Shown here one piece after another: positions 1 through 12,076 of a stretch of 64,000 bases of DNA (the stretch's first letter is position 1; the number at the start of each line of letters is the position of its first letter). Made by a program: the position numbers and the translations under genes. The notes under the pieces are model-generated. The model did no database searches. It was not told where the DNA came from and saw nothing but the letters and a program-made list of their open reading frames with translations. This DNA comes from Caenorhabditis elegans (taxonomy: Eukaryota > Nematoda > Chromadorea > Rhabditida > Rhabditidae): assembly GCF_000002985.6 (NCBI RefSeq), contig NC_003283.11, positions 16,803,501-16,867,500 of the forward strand, read 5' to 3'.

Positions 1-3000
1 CAGGTCATTCGTGCTCTAATCAAACTGCTCAGTGACTCAAACGGAGAAGTTCAAAATCTTGCGATCAAATGTATTGGACTCCTTGCTCAGCCATCGAAAA
101 TCAAAACGCATCATGTCAGTAATCGGAAAATTCAAAATTTTAATTTCGGTGTTTTTAACGGAAAAAATTGGAAAAAATACGACAAAACTGGAGATTTCAA
201 TGAGAAAAATACGAAAATTCCTTCAAAAAATTAAGAAATGACTGGAAAGTTTGAAAATTTCGTACAAAAAATGGAATTTTGGCTGGAAATTCGAATTTTC
301 AGTCGATTTTTATATAAAATTTCAGAAAAGTCACATTTTCATTCAATTTTTGGAGGAAAACACGAATTTCCAGTCAAAGTTTGACAAAAAAGTCATTTTT
401 TGGATGGATGGTCAAATTTTAAATCAATTTTTGTCGGAAAATTCGAATTTAAAATAAATTTTCAGCGTGAAATTCAATATTTCTACAATAAAAAGTTTAA
501 AAAATTGGAATTTTCAGTCGAATTTCCACAGAAAGTTCAAAATTTCAGTAGATTTTTCAACATTTCAACGGGAAATTAAATATTTAACATTAAAAATTTT
601 TGTTTAAAAAAATTATCATTAAAAATTTGAAAAAATCCCAAATTTCAGCTGGAATATCTCGTCGAAGAGCTCACTCCACACGTTTTTTCGAAAGCTGAAC
701 AATCAAGAGATATTCATTCTCTCACACTTAAAGCAATGATTCTAAATTTGGCTCCATCGGCTTCAAGTAATGCAACAACTACAGTTGTCAAGAGAATGTT
801 GCCAAAATTTGTGGATTCTCTGTCGTTGTGTGCTCCAGATGATGCGGCTCGTGTCGATGTTCTCGATTTGATTGGAGAAGTTTTGCTGAGATTTGGTGAT
901 GTTGTAAGTGTGGATTTACACCCGGAAATCCTATTTTTTGGGCTTTTCAAGCCTTAAAATAGCCCAAATGAGCCTTTTTTGAGCTCAAATATCTTCAAAA
1001 TTTCAAAAAAAATACCCCAAATCTAGCCAAAAACCGTCATTTTGCAGAAATTCCGTTTTTTTCTACATTTTGTCGTCAAGTCCGGTGTCTTGGCGGTGTT
1101 TGCTCACTTTTGAGGCTACAGTACTCTAGAAAACAGCCATTTTGCTCGTTACCGGGATTACTGTACCCTTAAAAGCACGCAAACACGACATATTGCGGAA
1201 AATATTGATTATTCTGCATTTTGCCGTCAAATCCGGTGTGTTGTCAGTGTTTGCGAATTTGTGGAGCTACAGTAACCCTAAAATTGAAAAATTGTCAGTT
1301 TTGGGTTTTTTAAACCAAACTTTCAAAAATTTTCCATTTTTTGCTTTAAAAACTCTGAAATAATGCCAAATTTCGAAAAAAAAACGAAAAATCCAACGCG
1401 ATTTTTCAATTTTGGCTAATTTCCTCCAAAATGGGAATTGCGACCAATCAGCGATTCGCCCCGCCCACTTTTCAACCAATCAGATGGAATTCAGCCGAAA
1501 TTTCACGTTTTTCCCGAATTTAAGACTATTTTGGCACTTTTTGAAGCAAAATCTCACACATTTCTAGTTCCAGGTTCCCGAAATGCACAAAGGATCGTTG
1601 AAAGTGATGGTAGATCACTTGTATTCATTCCGTTCCGCTATCAGAAAGAAGGCAATCACTGGAATCGGACATCTTGCCTCTGTAATCAACGGAGAGCTTT
1701 ACGATGAGCTCGTTCAAGATTTGCTCAAAGAGCTGGCTCAACGATCCCCTCCATCGTCGGCTGCTCAAAATGTGCAACTTCGTACACTTGTGATCGCGTT
1801 GAGCACTGTCGCACGAGCCAGTGGATCGAGATTCTCGAAGCATACGCCGAAAGTTGTTCCGTTCCTTCTTCAATATCTTCAAATTGATCCTGGAACCGAA
1901 TCGGAGCACGATGATCTACGGGAAGCTTCTATTCAAGGATTGGAAGTATTTTTGTACCGGAATCCACAGGAAGTTGTAGCTTTTGAGAAGGAAGTTATCC
2001 AACAGCTCACTGATGCACTGGCCTATGATCCGAATTACGAGTATGGAGATGATGATGAGGATGAGCAAATGGAAGATGATGAAGATGGTAGGAAACTGTG
2101 CGAAAATTGAAGATTTTAAAGATTTTTTAGCTGAAATTCTTGATTTTGGAGCTTTTTTTAGCCTTAAAGGTGGACTACGCTCAGTGGGGATATTGCTTTA
2201 AAACACGCCTATGGTACCACAATGACCGAATATCATGATAAAAAAATTCAAAAACATTTTTCTAGATTTTATATGATTTTTTGAAAATTGAAAAAAATAT
2301 CAGTTTTTGCCTAATTCCTATTTGAATTTCCGCCAATTGAATTTGTTCGAGGGAGCGCGCTTGCACGTTTTTAAATTTATTTATTTATTTATTGTTATTT
2401 TCCACCAACTTTTAAAGTTTTCGGTGTATTTTTGCTCGAATTTTAGAGAAAAAGTCAAAATAAATGCAAATTTTCGATTAAAAAGCAAACGTACAGGCGT
2501 AAAAATGAAAAAGTAACGCTTTTAAACGATTTAAAACCTGAATTAACTAATTTCCTGGTAGCGTGCTTTTTAATCGAAAATTTGCAATTATTTTGACTTT
2601 TTCTCTAAATTCAAGCAAAAATACACCGAAAACTTTAAAAGTTGGTGGAAAATAACAATAAATAAAATAAATAAATTTAAAAACGTGCAAGCGCGCTCCA
2701 TCGAACAAATCCAATTGGCGGAAATTCAAAAAGGAATTAGGGGAAAACTGCGATTTTTCCAATTTTCAAAAAATCATATAAAATTTGGAAAATTTTTTTG
2801 AATTTTTTAATCATGGTATTTGGTCATTGTGGTACCATAGGCGTGTTTTAAAGCAATTTCCTCGCTGAGCGTAGTCCACCTTTAAATATTCAAATTTTTT
2901 GCAGACGACGAAGATGAATACAGCGACGACGAAGACGTCACATGGAAAGTTCGCCGCGCCGCCGCAAAAGCCATCGAAGCAATGATCTCATCACACCGGG

Positions 3001-6000
3001 AATCCCTTCTCAATCTCTCGCAAAAAATCGGTCCAGTAGTGATTGGACGATTCAAAGAACGCGAAGAGACTGTCCGAACTGAAATCATCTCAGTCTACAT
3101 TGCCCTACTCAATCAGATCTCCATTTTGGTCCCAGATTTGCAGAAGGCCGTTGTGGCCGCCGACGAGGATTCCATTGAAACTGATGATATTGTGGTGATT
3201 GGTGGAACCAAATTTTCGACGAATTATCTATCACGCAGCCAGTTGGCTATAATTCAATCGTTAGCTGATCAGAAAGATGTGCTTCTTCGTACAATCACAA
3301 AATCGATGAAAAAACACCCGAAAACTGGTCCAAAATGCATTGAACTTCTTTCGGCCCTAATTCGGACCTATCCATCAGGCCTTGAAGATAGTCTCGATGA
3401 TATTATTCCGGCTGTATCCAACATTTTAACCGATAAAAATGCGTCGGCTCAGGGAAAAATGACTGTGCTCAGCTTCATTTCGAATGCCTTGACACTCAAT
3501 AATCCGAAGAGATTCAAGAATTTGTTGAGCCCATTGACCACAATTATGACTCATTCAATTTCTGAGCCATTTTATAAAGTCTCAGCAGAAGGCCTCGCAG
3601 TGTGCTGTAAATATATTGATGTGCTCCGTGAGCTGTCGGCTTGTGGTGGAAATGAGGAGGCGAAGAAGTTATTGGTCGTTGTTGAGAAGAAATTTATGGC
3701 TAATGATACTGATCAAGAGGTTCGAGAGAGAGCTATCTCTGCTATTAGTATGCTGTTGGCGGCTTTCAAGGATGTGCTCAAGAATGAGGTAGAAATTCAG
3801 CTCGAATATGAAAAATTGAAAAATTCGATTTTTTCAGTGTAAAATATAAATTTTTAGTCGGAAAATTGAGATTTCTACCTAAAAATTCAGAAAATTAAAA
3901 AAAAAACCCGGGACTTCAATTTTTACGAGAAATGCAATTTTTTGACAGGAAATTTGCACTGACGATTTTTTACTGAAAATTTGAATTTTCTGTTAAAATT
4001 TGAACGGAAATTCAATTTTTTTACTGAAAATTTAAAATTTCTGTCAAATTTTCACGAAAAAGTCGATTTTCGACTGGAAATTTGAATTTTCTATTGAAAT
4101 TTGACCAGAAAGTAGATTTTTGACGAAAAATTTGAATTTTCTGTAAAATTCTGAGCAAAATGCGAATTTTTACTGGAAATTTGAATTTTCAGCAATTTTT
4201 TTCGGCGAAAAAAGACTTGACATGATATTTGAATATTCTGTCAAATTTTCACTAAAAGTTCCAACAAAAAACTCGAATTTTTACCAATTTCGACTAAAAA
4301 TTCAAATTTTCCGCGAAAAAATACATTCTCAGTCAGTTTTTGGCAAAAAATGCAAATTTTCGGTGAATTTTAACTGAAAAGTTCGAATTTTTGCGGGAAA
4401 TTCGATTTTTTTCAACGAAAACATCAAAATTTCACTCATTTTTCTATTTTTTCCAGACCCCTGCAATCCTGGAAAAGATGACAGAACGCATCGGCCGAGA
4501 TATGACATGTCTTGTGGCATTCCGTGCTTCTACTCATATTGTTGAAGCTGGAATTATTTTCAGTTCAGCTCAACTTCAATCGATTCTTCGTCATGTCGTC
4601 GATTATGTCAAGAAGATTGCAAGATCGCTGAGAGTATGCTGAGAATTTTCTGATTTTTTGAAAAAAAAGTCGAAATAACCTCAAATTCTGAAAAAACCGC
4701 AAAAAACGAATAAAAAATCGCTAAAGAACTTCAATTTTGGCTCGATTACCAACTGCGACCAATCAGCCCGATTCGCTCCGCCCACTTTTCAACCAATCAG
4801 ATAGAGTGGGCGGAGTTTGGAGGCGCTGATTGGTTCTCTACATTTCTATATGGATTTCAGATCAAAATAGATGCTTCGAACCAATCAGCGTCTTCGAACT
4901 CCACCTACTCGTTCTGATTGGTCCAAACATGGGCGGAGCGAATTGCTGATTGGTCGCAGTTTTTTCGCTTTTTTTTTCGAATTTGAGACTATTTTAACAT
5001 TTTTGATAGTTTTTCAGATTTTTTAAAACAAAAAAATTCAATTTTTCAGATGACATGTCTCAATTTTGTGGAGAAGCTGATGAAACACTCGCCAGCCGGA
5101 TCGATTCCAGTCGAAGAGCTCACTTGTGTGCTCGGAGAAATGTCGAATTTGATTAGTGAAACTGATTTACAGATTACAAATCAAGCATTCTGCTGTCTTA
5201 CATGTAAATATCAATTTTTCTATGGAAATTTGAACAAAAAACATTTGAAAAAATTCCAAAATGCCAAAATTTGCTTTTTTTTTTTGAAGATTAATTCAAA
5301 TTTCGCGCCAAAAACTTCTAAAAACATGAAAAAAGCGCTAAAAATGCTTGAAAAATTCGAAAATTTCGGCAAAAATTTGGAAAAATTTCAAATTACACTG
5401 CAAAACTGTTGCGCCGCACAGAAAAAGAGGCGGAGCGTAATTTTGCAACCCTGCGGCACGGTTTTTCTGATTTTTTCAAATGAAAATGTTATCTAATTTA
5501 TTTCGAATAATATTGATTATTAGAATTAAATTGGATAACATTTTCATTCGAAAAAATAAAGAAAAAACAGAAAAAACGTGCCGCAGGGTTGCAAAATTAG
5601 GCTCCGCCTCTATTTTTTTCTGTGCGACGCTACTTTTTTTCTTGCGAATTTTATTTACCGTATAGATTTACAAAAAATCTTAAATTTCACGCAAATTTCA
5701 GATGCTTTCCTCAATTTCCCGACCTGCGTCTCTCTTCATATGCAACCAATTCTTGATTCTATCATTCGACTATTGACTTCTCCACTTATTCAGGTAAAAG
5801 GATTTCGACGGAAATTTGGAAAAAAATCGGATTTTTTTCGAGAAAATCGAAAAGAAAACTGAAAATTTTAATTTTTTGGTGATTTTTCAGAAAAAATCGA
5901 CCAATTTTCGGTTTTTTGACGAAAAAAAGTCAGAAATTTTTTTTCGGTGATTTTTCAAATTAAATGAAACGAATTAATGAGAATTCAACAAAAAATGTCC

Positions 6001-9000
6001 GAAAATTGGAAAAAATTGATTTATTCACGATAAAATACTGATTTTTTGGAAAATAACAAATTTTCTAAAAATCAACGAAATCAACGAAAAATCTGTTTTC
6101 TTGCCAATTTACCTATTTTTTCAATAAAAAGAGCAAACCAAAAAAATTAGGTTTTTTTAACTTTTCGATTTAAAAAACCTGATAATTCGATTTTTCTAGT
6201 TTTTTAATATAAAAAACGAGAAAAAACTTTTATGTATAAAAAAATAGTTTTATAAAAAAAGATAAACATATTTTTTGCCCATTTTTCGGTGATTTTTCAA
6301 CAAAAAAATGACTTCTAACTATTTTTAGACTTTTTATCAAAAAAGAAAAAATAACAGATCGTTTTCACCAAAAAAAAATAGATTTTTTCCATTTTTGCCC
6401 AAAATTGAACGGAAAACTTTGATTTTTTTAAACGAAAAAAATATTTTTTTTCCGATTTTTAAATTTCCCCTGTCTTTTACCCTCTAAAAAATCCAATTTT
6501 CTTGCAGGGCCTTGCTCTCAATTCCCTTCTCAATCTGTTCACCGCCATCGTCAAAACCGATTTCCCCGAAAAACCGACATTCGAATCACTTTTAGACTCA
6601 GTGACGTCACCAGTCTACGATAATGTTGCTCTTTCGAGACATGCTCATATGGCAATTGCTTCGTGTGCAGCTGTCATAACTGAAAGTACTCAAAATCTGG
6701 AAAAATCGAGATCTCTCGCAAAGAAGCTTGCTCAACAACTTCAAACCGCGAATATGTCTGATTCAATTCGCCTCTTCGCAATGATAACTCTTGGAGAACT
6801 CGGCCGTCGTGTTCCAGACACTTATAGTCCAGATTTCCCAGTAAAGCCTGAAGATTTGGCGATTAAGGCTTTTAATCATCATCATGAAGATCTCAAATCA
6901 GCAGCAGCTCAAGCTCTTGGAGCATTAGCTGTTGGAAATTTGAATGTATATCTTCCATTTATTCTCGAACAAATTCGTACTCAACCAAAGAAGCAATATT
7001 TGCTATTGCACGCGTTGAAAGAGGTCATTGTTTGGGAATCATCTTCTGAGGAATCTACGAAATCAACGGATCTATTTAGATCGGCAATTGTTGATATTTG
7101 GGGAATGTTGATGGCTAATGCTGGTGGAAATGAGGATGGAACGAGGTTGATAAAATTCACTAAAAATTCGGAAAAAAAATGATTAAATTTGGCTTTCGAT
7201 TTTTTCAAATCTAAAAACGAAAATTTTCGATTTTTCGATTCTCTGGAAAATCGAAAAATCGAAAAAAAAATGTTAAGAAAATATTATTTTTTAAATCTAA
7301 TTTTGCTTATACTAATTTTTGGAAAATCGGAAAAAAACGATAAAAGACATTTTTCAATTTTTCAAAAATCGAAAAACGAGCAATTTTGAAAATTTCGTTA
7401 AAAATTGTGTAAAAGCCGAAAAAACTCCAAAATTTGGCCCTTGACAAAATTTTTTTGTTGGTTGAGAATTACTAATTAATGCAATTTTAACGCAAAAAAT
7501 GAAAAAAAAAAACATAAAAATCTCAAAAATTTTTAAATAAAAATGTGAAAAACACTTTTAAAAATCGAAAAATCACTCAAAATTGTTCGCATTAAAAAAT
7601 TTCTGGCAAAAAGAGCCAAATTATGCTAAAATCTAGAATTTGGCTCAATTCCTTCAACAAAAGTTTAAAAAACATTTTTTAAAACCCAATTCGGCGCTGA
7701 ACAAGACATTTTCGGTTGAAAATTGCTGATTAATGCAATTTCCACGAAAAAAATGTGCAAATCACTTTGAAGCCGGCAAATTCACATAAAAATTCCTTAA
7801 AATTGCTCCTGGGCAAGACATTTTTGGTTGAAAATTGCAGAATAAATAAATTTCTACGAAAAAATGTGCATAAATCGTAAAAATTTAACAATTTTCCACG
7901 ATTTCTTCTGCAAAAAATTGCAATTTGTGGTTGTGAAATCAGAAAACTCGGCCACTCTCAAATTGGCCGAATTTTTTATTTTTCTAGGCCACGTAGTAGC
8001 TTCGAAAATATCCTATTTTTGCAGAAGCGTCGTCGCCGAATGTCTTGGCCGTCTGTGCTCATTTGATCCAGAATCTCTGCTTCCAAAGCTTAAAGAGAGC
8101 ATGAGATCTTCTGATCCAGCAATCCGATCGTCTGCAGTTTCTGCGATCAAGTATATGATTAATGATGAGAAGAGAATTGTGGATATTACGCTGCAAAAGC
8201 AAATTGGAGATTTCTTGGCTGCTGTCCGAGATGAAGATCTCAAAGTTCGTCGTGTTGCTCTGGTTGTGCTCAATTCTGCTGCTCACAACAAGCCGGCTCT
8301 TGTCAGAGATTTGCTTCCTGATCTGCTTCCAGCTGTCTACGAAGAGACAAAACTTCGTAAGGAGCTTATCAAAGAAGTCGAGATGGGACCATTCAAGCAT
8401 CAAGTCGACGAGGGTCTTGATCTCAGAAAATGCGCTTTTGAGTGGTAAGTTGGAGAAAAATCTAAAATTCAGATAAATATGAGGAAAAAACAGAGAAAAA
8501 CCGCCTTTTGGCCACATTTCCAACTGCGACCAATCAGCGATTCGCTCCGCCCACTCCATCTGATTGGTTGAAAAATGGGCGGAGCCAGTCGCGCTGATTG
8601 GTCGCAGTTTCGATTTTGGAAAAGTATCGAAATTTGGCGAAAAATCGATAAATTAAACTAAAATATACAGTTTTATTTGAAAAATGTGATTTTTTATACT
8701 AAAATACGGCGGTTTTCGACGGATATTAAGCTAAAAAATATAACAAATCGAATTTGAATTTTACAATTTCTGAAAAAAAAAAAACAATTTTTAAACGTAA
8801 AAATCGATTTTATGGCAAAAAAATCACTCATTTTCTGAAAATTGGTATTTTATCGATTTTTAGTTTAAAAATTATCACAGTTTTGTTCAGAAATGTGAAT
8901 TTTTATTTAAAAATGCTCAAAAGCAGACTTTTCCTTTTTTCACGAAAATTCAATAATTTTTAACTCTATAAAATCTCCAAATTTCAAGAAATTCGTTCAT

Positions 9001-10583
9001 TTTTGAAAAAAAAAAGTTTCGAACCAATCAACGCTTCCGAACTCCGCCCATTCCATCTGATTGGTTGAAAAGTGGGCGGAGCCAGTCGCGTTGATTGGTC
9101 GCAGATTGTAATTTAGCCAAAATTGAAGTTCTTTAGCGATCTTTCAGGTTTGAGTCTATTTTTAAATTTTTTTGCTGAAAAATTTTAAAAAAAATTGATT
9201 TTTTTCCAATTTTTCAGCATGTTCACCCTCTTGGAAAGCTGCGTTGACAAGATAGACATCACTCAATTCTCGTCAGTAATGGAAGTTGGATTATCCGATC
9301 AGAATCATGACGTCAAACTTCTCAACTACTTGACCCTCCAACGTGTCGCTAATCTTGCTCCAGGACAAGTTCTCCAACGAATCGATCGTGTCTGTGAACC
9401 GTTGAAGACTCAATTGAACGTTCGTCCACGTGGAAATGCTGTTAAGCAGGAAGTTGAGAAGCTTGAAGAGCTGAAGAAGGCTGTCATTCGTGTTGTATAC
9501 GGATTGAAGTTGAAGCTGCCAGAAGTTGAGAGAAATCCACAATTTTTGGATCTTTACAACACTATCAAACATACCAAAGAGTTGGAGGTACTTGATTGTG
9601 CCAGGAAAAAAAACAAAAAAAAATAGCATTGCTAGAATCGCCGTAAAAATGCTCAAAAGATGAATTTTCGGAAATTTTTTCACGGAAATTCCATAATTTT
9701 GAGCTAAAAATCAATTAAATTCCCAATTTTTTTGAGAATTGTGAATTCTGTTTTTTCTCGCGCGAATTTACAGTTTTTGGCTGAAATTCCCGTCTTCACA
9801 CTTTTTTAAAAATGAACATTGAAAATTGTCAAAATATGCGAAATTTTGTGCCAAAGTACGGTACCATAGGTCTCGAAACGACAATTTTTTGTAAAATACA
9901 AACGGGTGTGCGCCTTTAAGGATTACTGTGGTTTAAAACTTTTGTTACTCCGGATGAAACAAAATTTTTTATCGATTTTCATTGTTTTTCGTTGAAAAAA
10001 TGAGGAAAATCGATGAAAATTCCCCCAGTAGCAACGAAAGTTTGAAATTACGGTAATCCTTATTAAAGGCACACCCGTTTGTGATCTACAAAATATTTGT
10101 CGTTTCGAGACCAGGTACCGTAGTTTTGACGCAAAATTTCGACAGAAACGCTGAAAATTGCATATATGGGGAATTCTAAAAAAAAAAGCAAAAATATAGA
10201 AATTAGGGAATTTCTGCCCAAAAACTGTCTTAAATCGTGTGCGAAAAAATAAATTCAAAATTACACGACAGTACACGGCGGCCGTCGTAAATCGACAAGA
10301 TCAACCGCGCCGCAGTCGACAAAAACTACTCAAAAGACAAATTAAAATTTTCCTTTTTTTTTTTGAAAATTGAAAAATTGAAGTTTTATCAAAAATTTAT
10401 CAAATTTGATGAGAATACGAAATTATTGAAAATTTGAATTTTTTTCCCGAAAAAACGGTGAAAAATCGAAAAAAAACCCAGTCCCAGTAAATAATTTGCA
10501 TTCCTTTTCAGGCTCTCGCCAACGATGTGCTCAAGGAGTCTCAACGCGCGGTGGTCTACGACACTCCAATGGAAACTGCATAA
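1..10583 (+). CDS. cand-1: CAND1 homologue (cullin-associated, NEDD8-dissociated protein 1), 5' end outside window
   Basis: CAND1 is a HEAT-repeat protein that wraps around un-neddylated cullin-RBX1 and exchanges substrate receptors of SCF-type ubiquitin ligases. Exons I can join in phase: 1-114, 649-903, 1574-2087, 2905-3788, 4457-4633, 5050-5203, 5702-5793, 6508-7145, 8025-8444, 9218-9587, 10512-10583. They encode about 1229 residues. Human CAND1 has 1230, so roughly 45-50 N-terminal residues lie upstream. Recognisable CAND1 blocks are [11 protein letters not shown] near the start, the acidic loop split by intron 3 ([13 protein letters not shown] then DEYSDDED), [65 protein letters not shown] and [19 protein letters not shown]. 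Intron 1 uses a GTCAGT donor. Introns carry several hairpin elements and A/T-cluster sequence. Family assignment is secure; the symbol rests on this one-to-one family. Confidence 0.97.
1434..1486. repeat. Single arm of the GACCAATCAGCG / CTCCGCCCAC hairpin family, cand-1 intron 2
   Basis: TTGCGACCAATCAGCGATTC followed by CCCGCCCACTTTTCAACCAATCAG matches the arms of the hairpins at 4750, 8521 and 9018. No opposite arm is visible nearby, so it is a half element. Confidence 0.7.
2164..2885. repeat. 722-bp palindromic foldback element in cand-1 intron 3
   Basis: The left arm begins TTAAAGGTGGACTACGCTCAG and the right arm ends CTGAGCGTAGTCCACCTTTAA. The arms stay nearly complementary inward, including TTTTAAAACACGCCTATGGTACCACA and the 70-residue shadow frames around [19 protein letters not shown] in both arms. 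The loop is short (about 2510-2560). It contains no transposase and is a non-autonomous foldback or MITE-type element. Confidence 0.85.
4750..4962. repeat. Hairpin MITE in cand-1 intron 5
   Basis: AACTGCGACCAATCAG at the left and CTGATTGGTCGCAGTT at the right are perfect inverted copies. CCAATCAG/CTGATTGG and CTCCGCCCAC/GTGGGCGGAG also recur internally in both orientations, so the element has nested inverted repeats. Confidence 0.8.
5410..5630. repeat. Hairpin MITE in cand-1 intron 6
   Basis: The left arm has GTTGCGCCGCACAGAAAAAG, TTTTGCAACCCTGCGGCACG and GAAAATGTTATC. The right arm has GATAACATTTTC, CGTGCCGCAGGGTTGCAAAA and TCTGTGCGACGC. The arms are nearly perfect over about 100 bp around an AT-rich loop at about 5500-5530. 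Confidence 0.8.
8521..8609. repeat. Hairpin MITE, cand-1 intron 9, first copy
   Basis: AACTGCGACCAATCAGCGAT and the complementary GCGCTGATTGGTCGCAGTT enclose CTCCGCCCAC and GTGGGCGGAG-like arms. Same family as at 4750, shortened. Confidence 0.78.
9018..9104. repeat. Hairpin MITE, cand-1 intron 9, second copy
   Basis: TTCGAACCAATCAACGCTTC at the left and GCGTTGATTGGTCGCAG at the right, with ACTCCGCCCA/GTGGGCGGAG inside. Same intron as the previous copy, 500 bp further on, same orientation of inner motifs. Confidence 0.75.
9840..10140. repeat. 300-bp foldback element in cand-1 intron 10
   Basis: AAATTTTGTGCCAAAGTACG, TCTCGAAACGACAA and AAACGGGTGTGCGCC in the left arm are answered by GGCACACCCGTTTG, TTGTCGTTTCGAGA and TTTTGACGCAAAATTT in the right arm. 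The middle holds GATTACTG/ACGGTAATCC and AACTTTTGTTAC/GTAACGAAAG pairs. It is an imperfect palindrome without coding capacity. Confidence 0.8.
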
Positions 10584-10718
10584 TTATATCGTTTTTTTTT
10601 GTGTTCCCCCCGCCCGCGCCGATAATTCTATATTTTTGTGTGTAATTATACATAGTTACAGTATATTCCCCTTTTACCCATTTTTTTTTTCGTTTTTGTC
10701 TACCGGACTTTTGAATTT

Positions 10719-10905
10719 TGCGTAAAAAATACGGTCTCGGTACTGTAGTTTCAAACTTTTTTCTCGGCGGGATTTTCAATGATTTCTCATGGTTCCACCA
10801 CAAAAGTTTTAAATTACAGTAATTTTTAAAGGCGCACACATTTTTTTGCATGCAACAAAAATTGTCGTGCTGAGACCCGTATTTTTCGGCCAAATTTTCG
10901 CGTCT
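10719..10905. repeat. Diverged foldback element downstream of cand-1
   Basis: GCGTAAAAAATACGGTCTCGG and CTGAGACCCGTATTTTTCGG form inverted ends. The inner AAAGTTTTAAATTACAGTAAT and AAAGGCGCACACAT segments resemble the element at 9840-10140. A second, diverged copy of that family lies about 140 bp beyond the cand-1 stop. Confidence 0.7.
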
Positions 10906-11791
10906 GGATAATATCAATTTCCCCTTTTCCCCTGGCTACTCTATACTGTCATCGCGAGTCGATTTCCCCACTTTTGTGTGTAATTGTATTTTATTTATTC
11001 TTTTTTTCGCCCCCCTCGCACCTTACTTCATCCAAAATTTTTTGTCCGCAAAAATTAAGATTTTTATCAATCTGAAATATTATCCTCGAGTTCTTCTGGT
11101 AAACTTTTTTCGCATTTCAACTCCACCTACCAATTCTCTGACCTTAAAAGTGCATAGTGTAGTCTACATTTGGGTACACCAACACAGAGCCTTATCACGT
11201 TTTTATGCACATTGACCCACCCCCAGCCTCTTCCCTAAATTTCACTTTTTATCAGAATTTTCAAATTTTTTTTGTTTACTAGTTTTTTACCTAGCTTTTG
11301 GAAAAGTTGGAATTTTAAGAAAAACGTTTTTTGAAATTTTCAATTTTAATTCCAAAATTAAAATTCGCCCCATAAGTGCATCCCCATTAATTGAACCCCA
11401 TAATTCATTAGCGATACCCCTAGTACTACATAAATCAACGTGATAAAGGCCACAATATAGTCTGTCAGTCAGTCCCTCAACCCCTACATGACTAGTTAGA
11501 GAGGGAGAGAGAGTACGGGGAACTGTGGAGACGCAGACAACACACACACACAGGATCATCACACGCCTTCTACACGGACGAGAAAGATCGCTGCCAATTT
11601 ATTTGTTTCTTTCAGCGGGACACGATTTTTGGGTTTCAATGTTTTTTTTGTTGTTTTGCAATATTTTTTCTTCTAATTTTTGAAGATTTTGGGGTACTGT
11701 AGCTCTGGAGATCGTGGCGAGACCCAAAACGATATGTGCCATTCGTGATATAAATCGAGGATAAACAAAAAATTCCATTTTTCACTGTTTT

Positions 11792-11986
11792 TGCCTAAGC
11801 TTGAGCTTAGAATTAAGCCTAAACCGGAGCCTAAACCTAAACCTAGCCCAAGCCTAAGACTAAATCTAAACCTAAGACTAAGTCTAAAACTAAGACTAAA
11901 CCCAAGTCTAACCGAGGCCTAAGCCTCAGCCCAAGCCTAAACCTACCCATAAGCCTAAGCCTAGAAATTAGCCGGGCCTAAGGCTA
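11792..11986. repeat. Interstitial telomere-like block (GCCTAA)n, degenerate
   Basis: About 30 degenerate units of CCTAAG/CCTAAA with GCCTAA predominating. TTAGGC is the nematode telomere repeat, and this is its C-rich strand. It lies just upstream of the acyltransferase start. Confidence 0.75.
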
Positions 11987-12060
11987 TTTTGAAAAATGTA
12001 CAGATGCAACCGCGCTCCATTGCACTAAACACCCCACTAAATTTAAAAATATCAAATAAC

Positions 12061-12066
12061 TTTCAG
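12061..12066 (+). promoter_or_regulatory. Probable SL trans-splice acceptor of the carnitine acyltransferase
   Basis: A TTTCAG acceptor lies ten bases before the ATG at 12077, with no in-frame coding exon upstream that I can find. This fits SL1 leader addition, usual for Caenorhabditis genes, and supports the chosen start. Confidence 0.55.
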
Positions 12067-12076
12067 ATCGTATCAA

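Larger units (their letters stand above)
10584..12060. other. Intergenic region, cand-1 to carnitine acyltransferase
   Basis: No gene seen. It holds the cand-1 3' UTR, the foldback at 10719-10905, a GAGAGGGAGAGAGAG tract with a CACACACACA run at about 11500-11555, and the first telomere-like block (11792-11986). The GA/CA tract may be promoter sequence, but no start is tied to it. Confidence 0.5.

Noticed and set aside
2307-2762. Two similar about 70-residue frames on opposite strands ([15 protein letters not shown])
   Set aside because: They are the two arms of the palindrome in cand-1 intron 3, not genes.
11287-11562. 91-residue minus-strand frame with MMILCVCVVCVST start
   Set aside because: The Cys/Val start comes from a CACACA run; no further support.
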